This document shows, piece after piece, positions 34,605 through 47,483 of a stretch of 64,000 nt of DNA. This DNA comes from Carya illinoinensis (taxonomy: Eukaryota > Streptophyta > Magnoliopsida > Fagales > Juglandaceae): assembly GCF_018687715.1 (NCBI RefSeq), contig NC_056764.1:16293501-16357500 (forward strand). The letters run 5' to 3'. How positions within the stretch are numbered: position 1 is the first letter of the stretch; each line of letters opens with the position of its first letter. The notes under the pieces are model-generated. The model saw only the letters and a program-made list of their open reading frames with translations. It did not search any database and was not told the DNA's origin. A program made the translations under genes and the position numbers.

Positions 34605-37600
34605 ATGAATACACTTCCTGGGTCCTCCTTTGTCAATCCGATTATTACCATCCATGCTTCCACTACCATCAATGAAAAACTTACGCCTGCTACCTTCCCT
34701 CAATGGAGAGCCTAATTCGAAGCACTGTTAATTGGCTACAATCTCATTGATTTTGTTACCGGCAAGCTTACATGTCCGGTCATAGATGCAGAAAATTCTG
34801 CCACCTCCAAAGCAGCGAATTCCCAGTGGATTCGCCAAGATAAACTCATCCTCCATGCTATCCTTGCGTCCACTTCTCCTGCCATCACTCCACTTCTTGC
34901 ATCCTATAAAACCTCCCATAATGCTTGGACAACACTCACTCATCTATATGCAGGAAAATCCCGAACCCGTGCGATGCAACTCAAGGAGAATCTTACATTG
35001 CACACTCGTGGCAGTCGTTCGGTCACTGACTTTCTGCATGCAGTCAAGATAATCACAGATGAGCTTGCGATTATTGATCATCCCATTTCGGATGATGATT
35101 TAACTCTCTACATCTTAAATGGATTAGGTCCCGAGTTCCGTGAAATCGTTGCACCAATTTGTGCTCGAGAATCCTCTCTAAACTTTGAGGAACTTCATGA
35201 TCTCCTTGTTGGTCATGAAAATTATCTTCGGCGACTGGAAGCCAACTCTGCGCAGCAATTTGTTGCAACTGCAAATTATTCATCTCGGTCTGGAGGAACA
35301 AACAACAATGAAAGCCAGCATCATTCATCCACCACCAACAAAAGCCGAGACGACAAAAAAAGGCGGGCTTCGAATTCGGGTCCCAGAAAATTCAAGCCCA
35401 AGTGCCAACTGTGTGACCAAGTGGGCCATACGGCCAAAACTTGTTCCAAACTTGGATCCAATCCTGTCACTGCCAACTGTGCAGCGTCCAATACATCCAA
35501 AGATCACAAATGGCTTGTTGATTCCGCCGCATCTCACAACATGACAACGAATCTTTCCAATCTTTCGATTCACTCTGAATATGATGGTACTGATGAAGTA
35601 GTGATTGGAGATGGGTCAGGTTTGCCTGTATCTCATGTTGGTTCATTATCTTTTACATCGTCTAATCGTATTTTTCATCTCAAAGATACTTTATGTGTTC
35701 CCACCATCAAAAAAAATTTAATCTCTGTTCATAATTTAACCAAACATAATGATGTTTATCTTGAATTTCATCCCTCTTATTTTTTGGTGAAGGATCGGAT
35801 CACGGGGGCGACACTACTCAAAGGTGCATGTGAAGATGGTGTGTACTCCTTGCCGGAGAAGCTAGCTATGGCATCCAAAACAATCACAGCCTATGTTCAT
35901 GAACGTACCACCACAGATGGTTGGCACAAGAGACTTGGTCATCCATCTTCTAAAATTGTCAATCATTTAATTCGGGCTTTTTTATTACCTACCAATAAAA
36001 CTTTATGCAATGCGTGTTCCCAAAATAAAGCCCATTGTCAACCGTTTCATTCTCATGGTTTAACTAGTCAAGCACCACTTGAGTTAATTTATACGGATGT
36101 TTGGGGTCCCTCACATGACATTGGTCTTGATGGCTCAAAATATTATCTCATTTTTATTGACCATTACACTAAATACATCTGGCTCTATCCAATGTCTACA
36201 AAATCGAGTGTTCAAATTATTTTTCCTCAATTCCGGCATCTTGTGGAAAATAGATTTAACACTTGCATCAAGAGTCTATACTCTGACAATGAAGGTGAAT
36301 ACATTGCTCTAAAATCCTATTTTTCGGTTCATGATATTGGTCACTACACAACCACCCCTCATACTCCCCAACAAAATGGCATGTCTAAAAGACGACATCG
36401 ACATCTTGTTGAAACCGGTCTCACCCTTCTCACAGATGCAAATTTACCCCATTCATATTGGCCTTATGCCTTTCAAATAGCTGCGTATCTAATTAATAGA
36501 ATGCCAACTGCAACCTTGAATAACCGAACTCCCTTTGAGAAGCTTTTTAATCAAACTCCAGATTATATCAAACTCAAACAATTCGGTTGTCTTTGTTTCC
36601 CGTTGACCCGACCATATAATAAACACAAGCTTGAGCCCAAAGCCAAGCCGTGTATTTTTGTGGGCTACTCACTCTCTCAAAATGCATACCTATGCTTAGA
36701 GCCCACAACCCATCGTGTATACCACTCACGGCATGTGCTATTCGATGAAAGCAAATTCCCCTTTGCTGAACTGTGCCCTAAATCCCGTGAGATCCGGACC
36801 ACTCCACCATTCTTTGCTGAATTTGATCATCCCGTAATCCTCTCTCTGCCGACCAATCCGTCCCAATCCCTGCAAACCAATCAGCTCCAATCTTTGCCGA
36901 CAAACACGCCTCAATCTCTACCGCATGCTGCTTCTCCTGCATCGGGTACTCACCAGACTTTGGCACCTCTGATGGACTCGTCTCCTCCACCAAATTCTCA
37001 CTAGGTATGTGTCCCTTCCTCCTCTTTATCTGATTTGCCTATTATTTCTCCCATAAATAATCCACCCCCATCCAGTTTTGATACACAACCTATGACCCGA
37101 AGCCATAATATGGTAACTCGTTCTATGAATAATATTTATAGACCGAAAGATCATTTCTGGTCACTAGGCATCCGATCCAACCCTCCTTGGAACCAAACAC
37201 AGTTAGTGAAGCCCTATCTAATTCTCGGTGGACAGATGCAATGTCCTCTGAGCTCACAGCTCTCATGCCATGGTACATGGCAGCTGGAAATTCCTCCACA
37301 CGGATGCAATATCATTGGATGCAAGTGGGTTTTTCGGATAAAAAGGTTGGCTGATGGTTCAATTGAATGGTATAAAGCGCAATTAGTCGCCAAGGGTTTC
37401 AATCAACGACCCGGTCTGGACTATAAAGAAACTTTTAGTCCCGTAGTGAAACTTGTTACCAGCCGTACTGTGTTGTCCATTACTATAATAAACGGTTGGT
37501 CACTTAGACAACTTGATGTCAATAATGCGTTTCTGCATGGACATCTTATGGAAAAAGTATACATCAAGCAGCCCCCTGGCTTTCGGGACCCAGAAAAACC

Positions 37601-38786
37601 AGACCATGTTTGCTGTCTTCGCAAGGCTATATACGGAATCAAACAAGCACCTTGTGCTTGGTATTCTGCTCTTAAGCAAGCACTGATTCAGTTTGGATTT
37701 CTGAATACCAAGTCTGACTCTTCTCTGTTTGTTTACACTGCTGGTTCAATAATTGTCTATTGCTTAGTGTATGTTGATGATTTAGTCACCACAGGAAATG
37801 ACTCAAACTTTGTGGCAAATATTATTACTCTGCTTGGCCAAAAATTTTCCATCAAAGATCTGGGTCCCCTACATTTCTTTCTTGGCATTGAAGTTATTCC
37901 TACACGTCATGGACTGTTCTTAACACGGCATAAATATGTCCGTGATCTCTTGGCTAAAACAAACATGGATGGCGCTAAGGATGTTACAACTCCATTATCA
38001 ACCTCGATTGATCTAAAATTGGATGATGGCACTTCAGTAGTAGATTCAACTGAGTATCGTCGTGTCATTGGAGCCCTGCAGTATCTCTCTCTAACTCGAC
38101 CTGACATCAGCTTTGCAGTCAACAAGTTATCTCAGTTCATGCATCGTCCCACACTGACTCACTGGACAGCCACAAAATGATTACTTTGTTACTTGAAGAA
38201 CACGATCTTTCATGGCATAACCATTCAAAAAAGCATCAGTCCAACACTCACATGCTTTTCTGATGCTGACTGGGCAGGAAATCTCGATAATAGAAGTTCC
38301 ACCTCCGCTTACCTCATTTTACTTGGTACCAATCTCATCTCATGGAGTTCAAAGAAACAACGAGCAATTGCAAGGTCATCCACCGAAGCTGAATATAGGG
38401 CGCTGGCCACTGCAGCATCTGAGTCTATGTGGATACTTTCACTGTTTCAAGAAATGAAGTTCACACTCAAACATCCACCCTTGTTGCTTTTTGACAATTT
38501 AGGTGCCACACATCTTAGCTTCAATCCAATTTAGCACTCAAGAATGAAGCATATTCAGATAGACCTTCATTTCGTCAGGGATTTGGTTCAAAAAAATGTT
38601 CTTCAAGTACGACATGTCCATACCAATGATCAGCTGGCAGACTTACTCACAAAGCCTCTCTCGCGTCAAAAAACAGATCAACTCAAAACCAAGATCGGAC
38701 TTACTGATGGCAGCCCGTTCTTGCGGGGGTGTATCAAGGAAGATCCTACAACCCACTCAACGCCAGCTCACAGTCAACAGACATAG
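34605..38786 (+). pseudogene. Copia gag-pol polyprotein, four nonsense codons, no frameshift
   Basis: One frame runs from ATG 34605 to TGA 38786 (inside the 3' LTR). It is interrupted only by TAA 34713-34715, TAG 37002-37004, TGA 38178-38180 and TAG 38532-38534; the first three fit single C-to-T changes (CAA, CAG, CGA). Domains: gag (FPQWRA, LHAILAST, GHENYLRRLE), CCHC knuckle CQLCDQVGHTAKTC, protease WLVDSAASHNM, integrase HHCC (WHKRLGHPS, CNACSQNKAH), integrase core with D in YTDVWGPS and D in YSDNEGEY, RT with YVDD in LVYVDDLV, RNase H with DADWAG and STEAEYRAL. The third catalytic residue of integrase is changed: the usual NG-x-S-E-R reads NGMSKRR, Glu to Lys. Confidence 0.95.
38721..38729 (+). 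promoter_or_regulatory. Polypurine tract of the copia element
   Basis: TTGCGGGGG directly precedes the TG of the 3' LTR, the place where plus-strand priming occurs in copia elements. Short and only partly purine. Confidence 0.5.
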
Positions 38787-38989
38787 TAAAATCAGCAAAG
38801 ATTTGTGGAAGCATAATTCTAGGATCAGTTTCTTATTTGGTTGTAACTTTCTGTAAATATAGAATTTACGTTACTGCTTTCCATAGTTAGATTGTTCAAA
38901 TGATTTGCATAAAAACCTGCTTTGTACATCAATATATTTTTATGAGATTTAGAATTCTTAAAAGCCAACAGCAGTGTTAATCCTTTACA
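38730..38989 (+). repeat. 3' LTR of the copia element
   Basis: 260 bp, TGTATCAAGG to CTTTACA, a standard TG..CA LTR followed by the CGTAT target duplication. Confidence 0.95.
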
Positions 38990-38994
38990 CGTAT

Positions 38995-39715
38995 TATACA
39001 GATCGAGGAGAGAGAGAGAGGTGATTACCTTCTCTTGGGTGCGAGAAATGCTACTACCCCAAGAAGAAGCTCAGTGTTTGAATGAGAAGCAGTATCTGCA
39101 GGAGGATGGGCGAATCAGTAGTGCGGGAGAAGCTTTTGTTTTGATTTGTTTTCATGAACATGGTGGGAGAAGATGTGCAGGAGGAGGGAGAAATGTGAGA
39201 AGTCGTACAAGAAGCTTCCATTTTGACTCTTTTTTTGTTCTGTTTTATTTTTTTGTTATGTTTTTTCTTTACTTATCCATCTTGGCAAAATTTGTGCAAT
39301 TTGTGCATTACAGGGGGCTTTCCTGTAGCAGCACTCCTTTGAAAATGCCAGACATAAGAGTTCATGTTTATTTTTTTTCAAATTTTTGTAAAGTGAAATG
39401 CATTTCTCTATTTTAATTATTTATATTCTCAAACATTTCTTACATTTTCCTCCCTATTTTTTTTACTTTATTAAAATAATCTTTCTTTATTTCATTTGAT
39501 TATTTTTAGAGTTATTGAAAGCCAGTGGGCAAAGCACACCCTCTATTTTATTGACTTGACATGCCAAAACTTAGTTTGTAAGAGATTTTAATTTTAGATT
39601 TATTTATCAAATCAAGTCTTGCCATGTTAATGAAATTGAAGGTGTGAATCGGCTTTCAAATAGAATTTTCCTTATATCTAACTCAGATCTTTTCACATTT
39701 TTTAACTACTTATTT
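38995..39715. other. Spacer, no recognised gene
   Basis: Purine-rich start (GAGAGAGAGAG near 39009), then an open frame of 131 codons (39021-39416) with no recognisable motif and a low-complexity Phe/Leu-rich end. I do not support it as a gene. Confidence 0.35.
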
Positions 39716-40075
39716 AGGCCATGTTTGTGAAGTGAGATGAGTTGAAAGCATTATCAAAACTTCTCATAATTTCATTCTTAAACACCAATTAAAAACAAAA
39801 CACTTTCCAATTTTAAATTTTAAATTTTTTCATGTAATTGTTACCTAATCTTTAAAATTTTCCCAAACTTTCAAATAAAAAAAAGTATAACGTTCTCAAA
39901 TTTCAAAATAAAAATTATATTCAAACAATTTTAAATTTTATAATATTTTTATTCAATTTTTTCTCTCTTCTTTTTCAGAACACAATAAAATATCATAACT
40001 CTAATGATTTTATTACTATTAACAAATCATTTCACTATTATTTACAAAATTCTCATCTCATCTCATTATCTAATA
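39716..40075. mobile_element. Candidate MITE
   Basis: Left edge GGCCATGTTTGTGAAGTGAGATGAG and right edge CTCATCTCATCTCATTATCT are roughly inverted, with an AT-rich 360-bp interior and no coding. The repeated GAGATGA ends are typical of small non-autonomous DNA elements in woody eudicots (from memory). The target duplication is not clear. Confidence 0.4.
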
Positions 40076-41287
40076 ATGAGATTCGTATTCTTCCTGTTTT
40101 TTACTTTTAAAATATTTTAAATTGTTAGCTTCCATAGAGTGATGTTTCAAAAAGAGTTCTTCTATGGAGAAGCCATTATAGCAATGCACACATTACACTC
40201 ACTACGTAGCTTCTTGTGGTTTTTATTTTTTATATATTTATTTTTAAACTAAAATGCACCGTTTTAGATCAATTTGAAAAACAGTTTCATTTTTTCATCC
40301 CTATTTGAAATTAGCCTACGAATCACCCTCCTCCCTCGACAGCAACCCGTGGACTGCTTCACCTACCCAATGCCTCCCAGCAACGGCGTGTCTCTCGTCA
40401 GCGCCTTTCTCTTGCATTGCTCCTCTGTCAGCCCAAAGCCGCCGCTCCCCAAGAGCTCGTTGAATGGAGAAAACCAGGTCAACATCTCCCAAAACCCACC
40501 CTCCTTCCTCGCCACGAACCCGCATCTTTTTCTTCATCCCAGCATCTCCACTCCCTATGAGTTGATTGAACAGACCAAACCAACCAAGTTCCAATAGCTT
40601 TGTTTCGAAAATGGATTGAGAAGCTTCGCAGGTAAATATCGTACCACTTCCCCCGTCCATAACATTATGTTCTTCATGTGTATATCAATTTTTGATTTTT
40701 CTATTTTTTGAGATTTGTATGGTAGCTTAGGGCATGGAGAAAAATCTCAGCTTTTGCTTGGTTTTTGTTAGGTTTGAATGGTTGTGGATTGTGACATAAA
40801 AATGTCAACTTTTGCTTGGCTTATATTAGTTTTGAATATAGAGGAATGCAATACTTGTTAGCTTTTCCACCAACAATGTATGTACGTACATGAGCAGTGA
40901 GCTTAAATATTTAAGATGGTTGTTATTTAAGAGCTTAAATCTTGAACTTCATTCTTACATAGATTTTTCCATGATCCTTCTTTTGCTGCTTGAAAAAATA
41001 ACATCTATATAAATGGGTGTGGTTGTGTGTGTGTTTCATGATTTGTATCATGGTATTAAATTATAAGTAAAAAATGATACAAGTCAGTAGAGTTACAAGT
41101 GTACAAGTCAATTATGTTAGTTAGCTATCAATGTATGTGTATAAATAGAGGTCTAATTCATGTAAAGATATACAAGAAATACAATACAAGTTTTTGACCA
41201 TTTTCCTCTCAAAGACTCTATTTTTCTCTTTACTTTCTTGCAATACATTTTCTTTCTTCTATTCTGATACATGGCAATATATACTAG
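40076..41287. other. Spacer with a GC-richer open frame and a promoter-like box
   Basis: Between 40315 and 40600 composition turns GC-richer and a plus-strand frame (40274-40597) is open, rich in Pro/Ser; a CAG-GTAAAT donor-like site follows at about 40630. It could be a captured first exon; no family is recognised. A TATAAATAG box near 41150 is followed by an A-rich stretch, as in promoters or copia LTRs, without partner. Confidence 0.3.
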
Positions 41288-41359
41288 CTAGTATATTATC
41301 ATCCAGCTCCCTAATTAGATAATAAATTAAGTACTAGTAGGAGTGCATGCATATTTCTT
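41288..41359 (+). repeat. 72-bp direct repeat, left copy
   Basis: Matches 46357-46428 with four transitions and no gap. Similarity stops sharply at both ends. The two copies bracket the Tat/Athila-like remnant. Confidence 0.93.
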
Positions 41360-42550
41360 GATTGAGCTGAAATATTACATATTTCATACATTTAGAATTA
41401 ACATATTTTAATCATTTCATGACATTATTATTGGTTTTAAATGAAAAATAGGTAATTGGCGTAAATTTGAATTGTAATTTAAACTTATTAATATAATGAT
41501 TTATGCTTAATGTTATAACCTATGATTTAATTGTGTAATATTTTCTCAAATGCACAACATATCTTTTGTATTATGTTCTTTCCTTTTCTTTTATTCTTAT
41601 GGTTTTATTTCATTTTCAATACTTCCGTTTATATTTTTATGGTTTCTACACTTTCATAGGACTCACAGTCATGTGGGCACCTACAATTCACACAAGAAGT
41701 AAAGTCAAATGGGCTGGCACCTTTTATTCATTGGAGATAACTAAGACAAAAGAAGCTGCAGCAGAGGACGTTATTGCCCTTTTTGGACATACAATTGCTG
41801 AAGGTAGAAAAGCCTCAAGACAGCTACTGCTAGAGGGAAGTGAAACTCAGTTACACAGTAGAAAAGCCACGCTTGCTCCATTTTTGGTGTTCTTGGCCTA
41901 TGTGCTTTGAAATGCAACTCTTTTGTTACCTCAACGATGGGAGAGAAACGGAAGGCTTTCGGGCAGAGCAGAGGATAGACTGAGGGAGACGGCATCTTGG
42001 GCAGTGTTTGACGAAAAAAAAGGGAAAGTTGGTTCACTGGAGGGACTTGCTTCTAGAGAGTATTGACTTACGGTTTCCATGAGGAGAACTACAGACAAAA
42101 AGGAAGGGAATACGCTACACTGGTTGGAAAAAAAAATGAGAGAAAGAAACGCAGAGGGTGGTTTTATTATTTTTCTTGGGGCTCGACAAGAAACGAAAGG
42201 GATGGCTAGTCTAGAGAGAGAGACGAAACGAAAAAGGGGGAAGCTTACGGGAAAAAAGAAGAAGCTTGTGGGCTATTTCCTTTCTGAACTGGGACGCTGA
42301 ACGAGAGGGGAAAGGGAGGTTTTGGTGAAAAAGTTTTCCGGGAGGAGAGTGACGGACGTAGTCCCGAGAGAAAAAAAAACACACGTTGTTCTGGCTTTTG
42401 GGCTGAGGAGAAAGAGAACAAAGTAGAGAGCTAGGACGGAGGGACCGAACTACCGGGGGGTTTTCATTTTTTTGTTTTGGACTAGGTGCTCTGTTTTCAG
42501 AGGAAAAAATAGAGAGCTTCAGGGTGACATTTTTTCGTCTAGGCTAGAGA
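41360..42550 (+). mobile_element. Probable left part of a Tat/Athila-type LTR region
   Basis: After an AT-rich start, the 41900-42550 part is purine-rich and similar in style to 44669-45800 on the other side of the solo LTR, which interrupts it. The left end of this LTR cannot be placed. An open frame at 41566-41910 has no recognised motif. Confidence 0.35.
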
Positions 42551-42555
42551 CTTTT

Positions 42556-44663
42556 TGTGATGCCCCCAAATCCCCACGCATGGATGCAGAAAAATCGAGA
42601 CGTCCAGATGGTGACACCGCGTGTCACCACCCTATCGACGAGTGCCAAATGTGTGTATAAGCAACAAATGTGTACGAAGAAACACGCAGCGGATAACAAA
42701 GTCATAAACTAAGTACTAGAATTTTTCTTATTTAATACAAAGCTGTTCAAAACATACATAATAAAATATTATAAACTACAAATATAGTTTCAAACCAAAT
42801 ACAAAGCATAAACTTCAGCTTAGAACTCCGGTGGAGCCGCATCCTCAGGCGCAACCTCCTCCTCCTCGAACTCTACACCAAAATCTACGGTACCAAAAAT
42901 GGTGCCACATGTAAGTAAGACCCAAACACCACAAGATAAAAACATATTAAACTCAACAATATGCATGGATGAATGCAAATGCACATGTCCCACAAAAACC
43001 ATATATTTCCACGCACGCCAAAAATCCCATTTGGCCCAAAAACATAACCTCGCCATTATCTCCGATAATGGCCCAAAACCAAACCATTAGAGCACTGTAG
43101 GCGGGAATCGCAGGCGGGACTCTACCACCATCCCTGCTCACCACCGTCCCTACGTGTGCACCGTAGGCAGGAATCACAGGCGGGATTCTACCACCTTCCT
43201 CGCTTACCAGTATCCCTACGCGCGCACGGTAGGCAGGAATCACAGGTGGGATTCTACCACCGTCCCTGTTTACCACCATCCTTACACGTGCCTCTGACTC
43301 AAACCAGTCAATCCAACCTTTCACATATACCATAAATCATCTCTCGCTTACAAGCCCAGCTTTCATTTTTCAAACACATGTACATGCATGCCACTACACG
43401 AAAAAACCTGATTTTCCCTTTTTAAACATGAACATGCGTGCACTATATAATGCAAACATCAAGGCACAAATATCTCAAACAAATATCAACATCAACCAAA
43501 CAACTCCGTCCTCAATCCATCTGACCCTTGAACTCCTCGGACTCAACCAACCAATCCAAAAAATAATTATTGTAAGAGCAAAATATATTTAAATCTAAAA
43601 TTAGAGTTTGGAAAATATTTACAGCACTATACGGTATTTTTTGAAAGCTCGCGGCGTTGCAAACGACTGAGGAAAAGCAACGTAACATTGTATTTTACAC
43701 TATGGTCGTGGGTAATAAATTACCCACTTTCGAACGGAGAAAAACCAAGACACAAAATTGATAGAGAAATACCTTGAGATGTTTATGAAGCTAAAGGAAG
43801 TAAGTTTTGGCGGTGGAAGGCCAAAAGGGGGCTGAACGGAGTTGAGCTCGTGGGAGCTGCTCCGGCAACAGATCGAGGTCAAAAATGGGTGGGTTAGGAT
43901 GGCAAGAGGTAGAGGAAGAAGCTGTGAAGAGGTGGTGGCCGGAGGCGGAACGACGGTGCCGGAAAAGCTCAAAAATCGTGTGGCTTGGAGGAGCTCGTGG
44001 CGGCTAACAGTGGCTCGGATGGAGGTGAAACTTGGTGGGGATGTTCACTGGTGGGAGGGGAAGAAAACTGGCTGGGTGGTGTCAGCCACATCTCCAGCGA
44101 GCGGCGGTTCTGGGCTGAGAAAGCAACCAGCGATAGAGAGAGAAGGGAGAGTTGGTGCCGTGACTTCCAGCCGTGCGTGGTGGCTAACGGCTGCACGGAT
44201 GGCCCTGAAAATTAGTTGGGGTGATCACCGGCCGGAGGGGGTTCGAATGGTGGGGGTGGTGTTCACCACGCCGGCCGCCGGCGGCAGGTCTGGGTGGTCA
44301 AAGGGTCAGCGACGGGAAGGGAAGAAAGGGCAGCTCGGGCACGCGGGAAAGAAGAGAAAAAGAAGAAGAAAAAAGAAAGAAATAAGAAGGAAAGAAAAGG
44401 GAAAAGGGAAAAGGAAAAAGGAAAAAGAGAAAAAGAAAAAAGAGAAAAGAAAAGAAATGAGGTCCAATCCTCACTCCGGAAACCAAACAAACTGATTCGC
44501 CGAAAACGATTTTAAAAACATAAAACGACTAAAATAAATTAAACACCATGTCAAATAAAATAAAACCAATTAAAATACAATAAATTAAAATAAAAGAGCT
44601 AATATATAATTAAATTAAAAACAACTCCTTCAGTGAAAATACACATAAAAACGGGTCATCACA
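42556..44663 (-). mobile_element. Solo LTR of the 1-13610 gypsy family
   Basis: 2108 bp, TGTGATGCCCCC to GGGTCATCACA, alignable along its length with LTR C (11536-13610), same orientation. No internal sequence adjoins it. Flanks CTTTT (42551-42555) and CTTTC (44664-44668) look like a 5-bp target duplication with one change. Solo LTRs arise by recombination between the two LTRs of one insertion. Its purine-rich tract is at about 44330-44460. Confidence 0.92.
43092..43290. repeat. 66-bp tandem repeat, three copies, in the solo LTR
   Basis: The phase marker GTAGGCRGGAATC starts at 43097, 43163 and 43229, so the period is 66 bp. LTR C has no such block at the matching place. The repeat gives a 22-residue periodic reading on the minus strand, which is not a gene. 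Confidence 0.93.
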
Positions 44664-44668
44664 CTTTC

Positions 44669-45801
44669 GACAGCCACATACGCTCTTTTCTAAGGGGTTT
44701 TATTTTCTCCGGGAGAACAGACGTAAAGAGGGACTTTGTGGGGCCAGGGGGTCGACTGGTTTGAGTTTCGGTAGAGAGAGGAGAAGCAAGGCTTAAACGG
44801 AGAGCATGCCTGGGCAGGTGGATTTTGTTTTTGTTTTTTTTGGCAGAGAAAGAGGAGCTAGACTTCAACGGAGGGTACTTCAGTGGGGGAGCTATGAACT
44901 GCAGTTTTGGGATTTTTCTGAGAGAGAGAAGGGGAGTTTTTCTGGGTTGGGACTCTGGTTTTTGTGAAAAAGAGAGGTGGAGTAGTTTTGAATGTGGGAC
45001 GAAACGGAGAGGGAGTTTTTACTTTTCTTTTTTTTTTCGTGGACTTCAACTTTTCAAAAAGGGAGTTTTTAGCTCTATTTTCTCTTCATTTTTACGTTTT
45101 TGTGGTTGTTTTCTTGTGTTTTATTTTCGTATTATCGTGGAGAATGTTTATTTAATTTCTATAGCACTTGTGATGAACATGATTGGTTAAATTCTCGTAC
45201 TATGGTTAGAGGTCAAGTCTAATGGTTTAAACATTGTTTTCGGATGAACATTGAAATTTATTTTGTGAGTTTGATTGATTGAATGATTTATTATTGGATA
45301 TTTTGATTATCTATATATTTATCTTGATTCATTGTGATTTTTGAATATAGTGAATGCTTGAAAAAATTTCTGTGATAATCAAATGAATTTGTGAATGTTT
45401 TAACCATCAATCGTTTATACTTAATCATTAGTGATTATTTTTCTTGATCTTAAATGTTAAATCCTCCAATTAAACGGAATCATTATTCTAGTTTAATTGA
45501 AATAAATCGATCATAAACGATATTCTAAATTATTAGACAGATTCTCGAAACCTTAGTTGTTCTCCATATCATTTTATTTTATCATTTTAGTTTTATTCTG
45601 TTAATTTAAAAATAGTCATTTTAGTAATTTTCTCTTCTATTCGATTGCACATTCATTTTAGTAATTTATTTTTATTGTTTGAGTTATTTTCTTTATCACA
45701 TAAGTCAATCCTTGTAGATTTGACCCTATTAGGTATTACAACACCTGTATACTTGCAAGTAAAACTACACGAAATTTTTGAGTCAAAATTTAGACGCAAC
45801 A
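44669..45801 (+). repeat. Right part of a Tat/Athila-type LTR
   Basis: Purine-rich then AT-rich sequence ending GACGCAACA right before a decayed Asp-type primer site. The phrase near 45705-45735 (CCTTGTAGATTTGACCCT) is typical of the U5 end of these LTRs (from memory). It continues the part left of the solo LTR. Confidence 0.5.
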
Positions 45802-45807
45802 AGTTTT

Positions 45808-45825
45808 TGGCATCATTGCCGGGGA
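45808..45825 (+). promoter_or_regulatory. Decayed Tat/Athila-type primer-binding site
   Basis: TGGCATCATTGCCGGGGA differs from the standard TGGCGCCGTTGCCGGGGA of this lineage by three transitions, all within its CG-containing part. It lies six bases after the LTR end. Confidence 0.65.
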
Positions 45826-46129
45826 TTGCAACGTGTGATAAGATATTTTTTTTAAGAAAAGAAAACAACATTTTTAGTAATCTATTGCTCACTTTCTCTT
45901 ATTTTTGTAGGTACAATTTTTGTTATTTTGACCGGAAAGGGATCGAGTAGCATTGCCTTCATATTCATATATCATTTGGTAATCTCGTTCCATTTTTTTA
46001 TTTTTTATTTTCTTGCTTGTTTTGCATTTAGCTTTTAGAATAGAAGACTTTAGGTGGTGCAAACATTAATTAATTTTGAGACTTATCCATACTTTTTAGT
46101 TTGTGAATGTGTTCGAGCCTCTATGATGA

Positions 46130-46361
46130 ATAATCTCGTGGCAACGTGATCAAACTGGTAGATTGAGGAAAGAGAATTTTGTTTTAAAAGAATTGGTTGA
46201 TAGGTTATCTGGTGAATCAAAAAATTCTCATTTGAATACCATGGCTCACAATCATAGTATTCATGATGAACTCGAAAATAAGGAGGCACAAAATAATCTA
46301 CCAATGAGAACTTTGCATGAGTATTTGCAGCCAACAAGGAGAAGTACTCCATATTGCTAGT
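46130..46361 (+). pseudogene. Gag N-terminus of a Tat/Athila-type element
   Basis: The frame ends TLHEYLQPTRRSTPYC, matching the conserved TLRDYLQPTR-type segment at the gag start of this lineage. The upstream part (LVDRLSGESKNSH) is helical linker. The coding stops exactly where the 72-bp direct repeat begins; the remaining 8-10 kb of the element is absent. Confidence 0.55.
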
Positions 46362-46428
46362 ATATTATCATCTAGCTCCTTAATTAGATAATAAATTAAG
46401 TACTAGTAGGAGTGCGTGCATGTTTCTT
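46357..46428 (+). repeat. 72-bp direct repeat, right copy
   Basis: Copy of 41288-41359 with four transitions. It begins inside the last codons of the gag fragment. Confidence 0.93.

Positions 46429-47483
<1,055 letters not shown>

Larger units (their letters stand above)
34301..38989 (+). mobile_element. Ty1/copia LTR retrotransposon, nearly complete
   Basis: Two LTRs (34301-34558 and 38730-38989) flank one gag-pol frame. A 5-bp target duplication CGTAT is at 34296-34300 and 38990-38994. Order is gag, protease, integrase, RT, RNase H, which is diagnostic of copia. The LTRs differ by five substitutions plus a 2-bp gap, so the insertion is fairly recent. Four nonsense codons and a damaged integrase make it non-autonomous. 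Confidence 0.96.

Noticed and set aside
42953..43333. 126-codon minus-strand frame with three similar 22-residue units
   Set aside because: Period equals the 66-bp tandem repeat in the LTR, so periodicity is a DNA property, not a repeat protein.
44263..44515. Lys/Glu-rich and Phe/Leu-rich frames on both strands
   Set aside because: They translate the purine-rich tract of the solo LTR and have no family motif.
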